64,000 nt of DNA, taken from contig NZ_JAJGRC010000001.1 of the NCBI RefSeq assembly GCF_020786625.1, forward strand, positions 806,001 through 870,000. The letters are read 5' to 3'. The translations under genes were made by a program, and so were the position numbers. The notes under the pieces are model-generated. The model was not told the DNA's origin. It saw only the letters and a list, made by a program, of their open reading frames with translations, and did not search any database. Position 1 is the stretch's first letter, and each line of letters opens with the position of its first letter. Origin of the DNA: Salinicoccus sp. RF5 (GTDB lineage: Bacteria > Bacillota > Bacilli > Staphylococcales > Salinicoccaceae). This document shows positions 59,239 through 64,000 of this stretch, piece by piece.

Positions 59239-60312
59239 TTGAGTAGTCAACAGGAACCCCTCAAAATCGGGTTTGCCTATGTCGGCGTCGTGCTGGGCGC
59301 AGGATTCTCGACAGGGCAGGAAATGCTGCAGTTCTTCACCAACTACGGAACAATGAGCTATTGGGCGGTCATACTGTCCGGTCTGGTCATCATGTTCATC
59401 GGCCGCCAGGCATCGAAGCTCGGTAATCGGCTGGAGGCGGAATCGCACCTCGAGCCGATCAACGAAATGTTCGGAGAAAGACTCGGAAAAATCATCGACT
59501 ACATATTGATATTCTTCCTCTACGGCGTCATGGTCATCATGCTTGCCGGTGCAGGATCGGCCTTTTATGAAAGCTTCGGCGTGCCTTCATGGCTCGGATC
59601 GCTGATTCTTGCGGTTGCGGTATTCATCACGCTGAACCTCAGCTTCAACAAGATCCTCGTTGCACTCGGTGCGGTGACACCGTTCCTGATCGCATTCGTC
59701 ATGATCATTGCGGTATACAGCTTCCTGAACCCGAGCGTGCCGTTCAGTGAAGCAAATACCTATACTGATGTAGCCAAATCCCCATCCGGTGTATGGTGGT
59801 GGGACGCGCTGACATACAGCGGCATCGTCCTCGCCATGGCATTCAGCCTGCTGTCCATCATGGGCTCACAGGCTTCAGGCATGAAGGCTGCACGCAAGGG
59901 CGGACTCTTCGGCGGCATCATGCTGCTCGTCCTGCTGATACTGTTGAACGGCGGACTGTTGGCACGCATCGATGTGACCAACGCAGCAGAGATCCCATCA
60001 CTGATACTGGCTAGGGAGATCCACCCGATCCTTGGACTCGGACTCTCACTCGTCATGCTGCTGGTCATCTACAACACAGCAGTCGGAATGCTCTATCCAT
60101 TCCTGACACGCTTCTCGGATCCATATACGAAACGCTACAGGATCCTGCTCGGCGGCGGTCTCGTCATCGGCTACTTCCTGAGCCTCGTCGGCTTCGTCGG
60201 CCTCGTGAACTTCTTCTATCCGATCCTCGGATATGTCGGACTCCTGCTCGGTGCCGCACTGACCGTCAGATGGCTGAGAAGCAAATTTGCAGTAAAACAG
60301 ACAGCACAATAA
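59239..60312 (+). CDS. YkvI family membrane protein
   Basis: 357 residues from the TTG at 59,239 (MSSQQEPLKIGFAYVGVVLGAGFSTGQEMLQFF), chosen for GGAG 7 nt upstream; the ATG at 59,215 has none. About ten hydrophobic segments. GVVLGAGFSTGQE is the YkvI pattern, distantly like the APC/NSS carriers. Its substrate is unknown. A TTGACA-type promoter lies at 59,113. The terminator AGGCATGTTTCCTG...CAGGAAGCGTGCCT follows. Confidence 0.85.
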   Translation: MSSQQEPLKIGFAYVGVVLGAGFSTGQEMLQFFTNYGTMSYWAVILSGLVIMFIGRQASKLGNRLEAESHLEPINEMFGERLGKIIDYILIFFLYGVMVIMLAGAGSAFYESFGVPSWLGSLILAVAVFITLNLSFNKILVALGAVTPFLIAFVMIIAVYSFLNPSVPFSEANTYTDVAKSPSGVWWWDALTYSGIVLAMAFSLLSIMGSQASGMKAARKGGLFGGIMLLVLLILLNGGLLARIDVTNAAEIPSLILAREIHPILGLGLSLVMLLVIYNTAVGMLYPFLTRFSDPYTKRYRILLGGGLVIGYFLSLVGFVGLVNFFYPILGYVGLLLGAALTVRWLRSKFAVKQTAQ

Positions 60313-60350
60313 CCAATAAAGCGGATCTTATATTGACCTGCTTATTACTA

Positions 60351-60390
60351 AGGCATGTTTCCTGTTATTTACAGGAAGCGTGCCTTTTTG
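60351..60390 (+). terminator. Terminator after ykvI
   Basis: AGGCATGTTTCCTG and CAGGAAGCGTGCCT around 7 nt with T5 following. Confidence 0.9.
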
Positions 60391-60471
60391 TTATCTTGAA
60401 TACAAATAACAAGTCGATTATCAGACAAGTACTGTTGGAAATAAAAATTAATCACCATAGAGGAGAAGACA

Positions 60472-61278
60472 ATGGGAAAACTGTTCAGGCCATTAGTGTT
60501 TTTTATAACGTTTTTGATACTGCTCATTACAGAGATTCTGAGACGGCGGGAGGGGGCGCCTTCCCTTCTTGCCGACAACTTTCCAATGTGGTTCTTGTAC
60601 CTAGTCGTGTTCATCATGTTCCTATCCATTGTAGGTACGCTCTACATGAGGAAGCGGACAATCAGAAAGCACGAGACAATACTTAAGGATGTAAACTTGG
60701 ACACAGACCTTCCTCTTGATAGAGGAGAATATTTCTATCAGGCGCCAATTTATGATGCTGATGGACAGAGGATACGTATATTTGGTGGTGAAGATATTAC
60801 CTACTCCCTCCATTTCAACAATTCATTTGAGAGGTGGTTTGCCATCACCGTCCCTCTACCCATATATGGCATACATTTAAAGTCAAAAAGTCACGACATC
60901 ATAATCAAGTGTGATAAGATCTTCAGCTTCAAGTTTCACTACTCGATACTGGTCGATGGGGAATTCTTCGGTAAATTTTCGAATCATCGTTTAACGACAA
61001 AAGATGGAATATCACAGCTTTTACCCTTCTACGTACAGGATGCGGCGCACCGATACTCCGTTAAAAATCCCTACGGCAGTTTGACCACTGCCATCTTAAA
61101 GGATGATCAGATAAAGCTACTGGAGGGGAAAAGATCCTTCCTCGACCTCTCGAAATCCGAGAAGACAAATATGCGCGGAGAAGAACATACATTAAAAGTA
61201 TATGATGATGAGAATCCTGATGAGCTGTGGCTCGCAGTCTATGGTTTTTGCATGATCCTGAAAAACAGAAGTTCATAA
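60472..61278 (+). CDS. Membrane-anchored tubby C-terminal-like domain protein
   Basis: 268 residues; AGAGGAGA precedes the ATG. Two N-terminal helices (FFITFLILLITEIL; FLYLVVFIMFLSIVG) anchor a soluble domain (about 75-268) with YDADGQRIRIFGGEDITYS, GEFFGKFSN and ENPDELWLAVYGFCMIL, like the tubby/LURP-one beta-barrel proteins of Bacillales. It probably binds lipids or membrane. The gene is more AT-rich than its neighbours. Confidence 0.7.
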   Translation: MGKLFRPLVFFITFLILLITEILRRREGAPSLLADNFPMWFLYLVVFIMFLSIVGTLYMRKRTIRKHETILKDVNLDTDLPLDRGEYFYQAPIYDADGQRIRIFGGEDITYSLHFNNSFERWFAITVPLPIYGIHLKSKSHDIIIKCDKIFSFKFHYSILVDGEFFGKFSNHRLTTKDGISQLLPFYVQDAAHRYSVKNPYGSLTTAILKDDQIKLLEGKRSFLDLSKSEKTNMRGEEHTLKVYDDENPDELWLAVYGFCMILKNRSS

Positions 61279-61321
61279 TACAGCACTCCATTATGAACAG
61301 CTGATATCCTGTACAAAAGTG

Positions 61322-61373
61322 AAAAGACTGATACACAGGGGCATGGATGGCGCCCCAACATATCAGTCTTTTA
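61322..61373. terminator. Bidirectional terminator overlapping the small membrane protein gene
   Basis: AAAGACTGATA and TATCAGTCTTT are 11-bp outer arms with an inner GGGC...GCCCC pair; T-rich ends lie on both sides. The plus-strand arm covers the stop codon of the 65-residue gene. Confidence 0.8.
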
Positions 61374-61560
61374 AATCTTCACTCGATGGAAACTTCCTGT
61401 TCAAATACTTAGTAAGAAAGAACTGCATGACTAAAAAGAAGGGAAGGGCCATAATAGTAATGGCAAGAATATCCACCCTTTCTGAGAGGAAGAACACCAC
61501 AATAATATACATGATCGGTACAACCAGGCTGATCCAGGCTTTCTTGTTCTCATTCGACAA
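61363..61560 (-). CDS. Small membrane protein, two helices
   Basis: 65 residues from the TTG at 61,560, GGGGG 9 nt upstream. The product KAWISLVVPIMYIIVVFFLSERVDILAITIMALPFFLVMQFFLT has two transmembrane helices, then a short basic/acidic tail. No family is recognised. The 3' end overlaps the terminator. Confidence 0.6.
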   Translation of the reverse strand: MSNENKKAWISLVVPIMYIIVVFFLSERVDILAITIMALPFFLVMQFFLTKYLNRKFPSSEDLKD

Positions 61561-61660
61561 AATAACATCCCCCTTTCGAGTACAATCTATCAGACTTCAT
61601 ACCATCATTCAAAAACATAAGAGTGAGCGGAATAATTATGTAGAATCTCCAATACAAAAC

Positions 61661-61701
61661 AGCCCCCTGGAGCCGGGTTCATCATCCGGCTCCAGGGGGC
61701 T
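61661..61701 (-). terminator. Terminator of the aldehyde dehydrogenase gene
   Basis: AGCCCCCTGGAGCCGG and its complement form a 16-bp stem, followed by TGTTTTGT on the minus strand. Confidence 0.88.
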
Positions 61702-61726
61702 TTCATTCAAGTTTTAGTTTCCACTT

Positions 61727-63226
61727 CTATTTCTGCTTCATGTTCACAAACACGCTCTTCACTTCGATATAGTTGGAGATACCGTAGTCGCCGCCCATCT
61801 CACGGCCGACACCGGACTTCTTGTAGCCGCCGAACGGCATCGTTTCCCACTCGAGGCCGAAGTCGTTGATCCATACTGTGCCGCTCTCGAGCTTGCCGGA
61901 AATATAGTGGCCGGTACGGATATTTTCCGTCCAGACGCTGGCGGCGAGACCGTACTCGCTGGAGTTTGCACGTGCAATCACTTCATCGACGGTATCGAAC
62001 GGCAGGATCGACATGACGGGTCCGAAGATTTCTTCTTTCGCAATCGTCATCTCATCCTCGACATCGGCGAATATCGTCGGTTCGACGAAGTAGCCTTTAT
62101 CACCAGTGTGGCTGCCGCCCGTGATGAGCCTCGCCCCCTCTTCCTTACCCTTTTCGATATAGCCCATGACCGTATCAAGCTGCTTCTTCGAGACGAGCGG
62201 CCCCATGTCGGTCGAAGATTCGATTCCGGGACCGAGTTTCACCGCTTCTGCCCTGCTCTTCATCTCCTTGATGACCTTCTCATATATCGGACGCTGGACG
62301 AACACACGTGTCGTCGCACTGCAGTTCTGTCCGTGGTTGTACATCGTGCCGTCGAAGATGCCATCGAGGGAGCTTTCAAGATCCGCATCCTCAAGTACGA
62401 TGCTCGGGGACTTGCCGCCGAGTTCTAGTGTCACACCAGTGACATTGTCCGCTGCATTCCGCATGATTGTGCTGCCCGTCTTCGTCGAACCGGTGAATGC
62501 CAGCTTGTCGACTTTCGGGTGTACATTGAGTGCTGCTCCGGCCACGCTGCCCGAACCGGCGACGACGTTGACGACCCCTTTCGGGAAGCCGGCTTCATTG
62601 ATCAGTTCGCCAATATAGAGCATCGACAGCGGGGTTTCGGAAGCCGGCTTGATGACGATGGTACATCCGGCTGCGAGTGCCGCACCCATCTTCCAGCCCG
62701 CCATCGCAAGCGGGAAGTTCCATGGGATGATCTGCCCTACGACGCCCACCGGCTCATGCAGTGTATAGGTGACATAGTCCGGTGAGACATTCGTCGTCTT
62801 GCCGAATATCTTCGTCGCCCAGCCGGCGTAATAGCGGAAATGCTGGACGGTGCCATCGATGTCATCCTCCAATGCCACATTATACGGTTTTCCGTTATCC
62901 AGTGCCTCGAGTTGTGCCAGCTCCTCGCGGTGTGCTTCCAGAAGATCCGCAAACTTATAGATGATCCGTTCCCGTTCCGCCGCTTCCATCTGCGTCCATG
63001 GGCCTTCATCGAATGCCTTCCGTGCAGCCGCCACCGCACGGTCCACATCTTCCTCCTGCGCTTCACTCAGCGTCGCAATCACTTCCTCCGTTGCAGGATT
63101 CACCACATCAAACGTCTTGCCGCTATCGCTTTTGACATACTCCCCATCAATGAAGAACCCTTCCACCTGATCGAGGAATGTCTTCACCTTCGGCTTCAGT
63201 TCTGTTGCCGGTTTGTAATCGGTCAT
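61727..63226 (-). CDS. Aldehyde dehydrogenase (NAD-dependent, AldA/DhaS type), CcpA-linked
   Basis: 499 residues, GAGGAGGGT before the ATG. The ALDH core is complete: PWNFPLAMAGWKMGAALAAG, FTGSTKTG, the active-site Glu268 (LELGGKSP) and catalytic Cys302 (HGQNCSA), then EEIFGPV. It oxidises acetaldehyde, betaine aldehyde or a similar substrate; DhaS/BetB-type cannot be told apart here. A perfect cre palindrome lies 18 nt upstream, so it should be repressed by CcpA on good carbon sources. Confidence 0.94.
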   Translation of the reverse strand: MTDYKPATELKPKVKTFLDQVEGFFIDGEYVKSDSGKTFDVVNPATEEVIATLSEAQEEDVDRAVAAARKAFDEGPWTQMEAAERERIIYKFADLLEAHREELAQLEALDNGKPYNVALEDDIDGTVQHFRYYAGWATKIFGKTTNVSPDYVTYTLHEPVGVVGQIIPWNFPLAMAGWKMGAALAAGCTIVIKPASETPLSMLYIGELINEAGFPKGVVNVVAGSGSVAGAALNVHPKVDKLAFTGSTKTGSTIMRNAADNVTGVTLELGGKSPSIVLEDADLESSLDGIFDGTMYNHGQNCSATTRVFVQRPIYEKVIKEMKSRAEAVKLGPGIESSTDMGPLVSKKQLDTVMGYIEKGKEEGARLITGGSHTGDKGYFVEPTIFADVEDEMTIAKEEIFGPVMSILPFDTVDEVIARANSSEYGLAASVWTENIRTGHYISGKLESGTVWINDFGLEWETMPFGGYKKSGVGREMGGDYGISNYIEVKSVFVNMKQK

Positions 63227-63243
63227 TCTTCACCCTCCTCATT

Positions 63244-63257
63244 TGTAAACGCTTACA
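63244..63257. promoter_or_regulatory. cre (CcpA) site upstream of the aldehyde dehydrogenase gene
   Basis: TGTAAACGCTTACA is a perfect 14-bp palindrome and an exact match to the cre consensus TGWAANCGNTNWCA, 18 nt before the start codon. Confidence 0.88.
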
Positions 63258-63395
63258 CTAGAGTCCATTAAAAATTCCGCAGTGAATATGCGGATGTATG
63301 AGGTAAAGATTATGGAAGTTCTGCGGGTGATATGTATCTTCTTAATTTCATTATAGTGCCCCGCTTCTCCGTACTCAAACATTTTGATGTGTTTA

Positions 63396-63424
63396 ATCCA
63401 TAAAAACACAGCCCCTTAGGGCTG
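63396..63424 (-). terminator. Hairpin after the small membrane protein gene
   Basis: CAGCCCT pairs with AGGGGCTG on the minus strand, followed by TGTTTTTATG. Confidence 0.65.
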
Positions 63425-63433
63425 CGCCTGTTT

Positions 63434-63634
63434 CTATAATAGATTTATCACTACCGAGATGAGATAGCTGATGAGGCCGCCTCCGACCAGTACAGCGGTG
63501 TTGATCCAGTAGCCCCTTGAACTGTATTCGACTACACCCAGTTTCCCAAGCATCAATGTGATCGACGCAAATGCGAATGCGATCGCCCCGATGCCTAACA
63601 TGATGAAGGAGACTGTGATGAAGAATCCTGCCAA
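63434..63634 (-). CDS. Small membrane protein, two helices
   Basis: 66 residues from the TTG at 63,634 (AGGTG 7 nt upstream; a GTG at 63,643 lies within the site). Two hydrophobic helices: FFITVSFIMLGIGAIAFAFASITLMLG and TAVLVGGGLISYLISVVINLL, separated by VEYSSRGYWIN. No family is recognised. Confidence 0.6.
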   Translation of the reverse strand: MAGFFITVSFIMLGIGAIAFAFASITLMLGKLGVVEYSSRGYWINTAVLVGGGLISYLISVVINLL

Positions 63635-63802
63635 ATGAATCACCTGTTTCCGTATTATGCTATCTGTACTCTACCAGAGACCGCCCCGCCATTCCACAGG
63701 AAATTGAACGTCTTCAATAAACAGATGATTACGGAGTGAATATGGTGTAAAATGAAAATAGAATGGTTCGACATAAAATTTGTAGAATGGAGGATGATCT
63801 GT

Positions 63803-64000
63803 ATGGATGAAAGAAAAGACTTCATAGATGAGGAATACGACTACCCCGGCAAAAAGCGGACGAACCAGAGGTTCGGCCATAATGTTCGCGTCAACCATGG
63901 GCCCAGTCCCGGTAACGATGACGACCTCTCCACCGACTCGGTAAAAGGTAATGAGCAGGGCCCTCTGCCCCGTTCCATCTTCCTCAACGATGAGAAGTAG
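63803..64000 (+). CDS. Small charged hypothetical protein, ending at the window edge
   Basis: 65 residues from the ATG at 63,803 with GGAGG 8 nt upstream; the stop TAG is the last three bases of the window. MDERKDFIDEEYDYPGKKR is highly charged, then PSPGNDDDLSTDSVKG; it has no hydrophobic core and is probably disordered. No family is recognised. Confidence 0.55.
   Translation: MDERKDFIDEEYDYPGKKRTNQRFGHNVRVNHGPSPGNDDDLSTDSVKGNEQGPLPRSIFLNDEK

Noticed and set aside
63671-63898. 75-codon minus-strand frame
   Set aside because: It overlaps the small charged gene at 63,803 and has no ribosome site.
1-64000. tRNA, rRNA, phage and complete insertion sequence
   Set aside because: No cloverleaf, rRNA-like or transposase sequences were seen on reading; weak signals could have been missed.

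Overview
The window reads as a chromosome segment of a low-to-mid-GC Firmicute from the Staphylococcus side of the Bacillales, most like a halotolerant Salinicoccus or Jeotgalicoccus relative. This is inference: it rests on GC near 50 %, AGGAGG-type ribosome sites with many TTG and GTG starts, short T-tailed terminators, and matches to PurR, NsrR, LexA, CodY, CcpA and sigma-B sites as known from Bacillus and Staphylococcus. No tRNA, rRNA, intact insertion sequence, prophage or CRISPR array was found. Most genes are single or in small operons, and most are metabolic, transport or stress genes.

Region by region. 1-2,030: purK (cut by the window edge) and purE, divergent from folD across a PurBox pair. 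2,147-5,283: a NERD protein and two tandem Na+/Ca2+ exchanger paralogues. 5,381-8,418: a nitric-oxide block with a small oxidase-like protein, hmp and nsrR, and an NsrR operator at hmp that recurs at scdA (48,545-49,237). 8,570-10,916: a stress block with a DJ-1 protein, a YjcQ-like gene under a LexA box, and three small hydrophilic proteins each behind a sigma-B-like promoter. 10,970-19,239: a lipoprotein, an amino acid permease, a PQQ-propeller lipoprotein, a dicarboxylate symporter and a YfcC/M20 amidohydrolase pair. 19,240-20,377: an AT-rich stretch with no clear gene. 20,378-29,794: a CodY-linked acetamidase, GltS, a luciferase-like oxidoreductase, an SLC13/RCK carrier, GPx and SelO. 29,959-33,876: an operon of amidohydrolase, two membrane proteins and a carbamoylase-like hydrolase.

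33,948-48,500: a 41-bp repeat array, a flavin monooxygenase/FMN reductase pair, an SDR, an AEC carrier, a TPP riboswitch driving ykoF, an aldehyde dehydrogenase, a possible sRNA, a methyltransferase, MFS and DinB genes, a TIM-barrel protein, and an Xre regulator followed by three membrane proteins, two of which seem to start at ATC. 49,446-54,760: ppk2, then a three-gene WxL cell-surface locus of lower GC. 55,253-64,000: SDR, DHDPS-family, DUF1028, lipoprotein, YkvI, tubby-like and aldehyde dehydrogenase genes and small proteins.

Two themes tie the genes together. One is uptake and hydrolysis of amides, N-acyl or N-carbamoyl amino acids and dicarboxylates: two related amidohydrolases sit with different carriers, next to an acetamidase, GltS and several permeases, some under CodY-like or cre-like sites. 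The other is stress defence: NO (hmp, nsrR, scdA), peroxide and envelope stress (GPx, SelO, DJ-1), and sigma-B-type small proteins. A 41-bp palindromic repeat family is scattered through at least seven intergenic gaps and is the most unusual non-coding feature.
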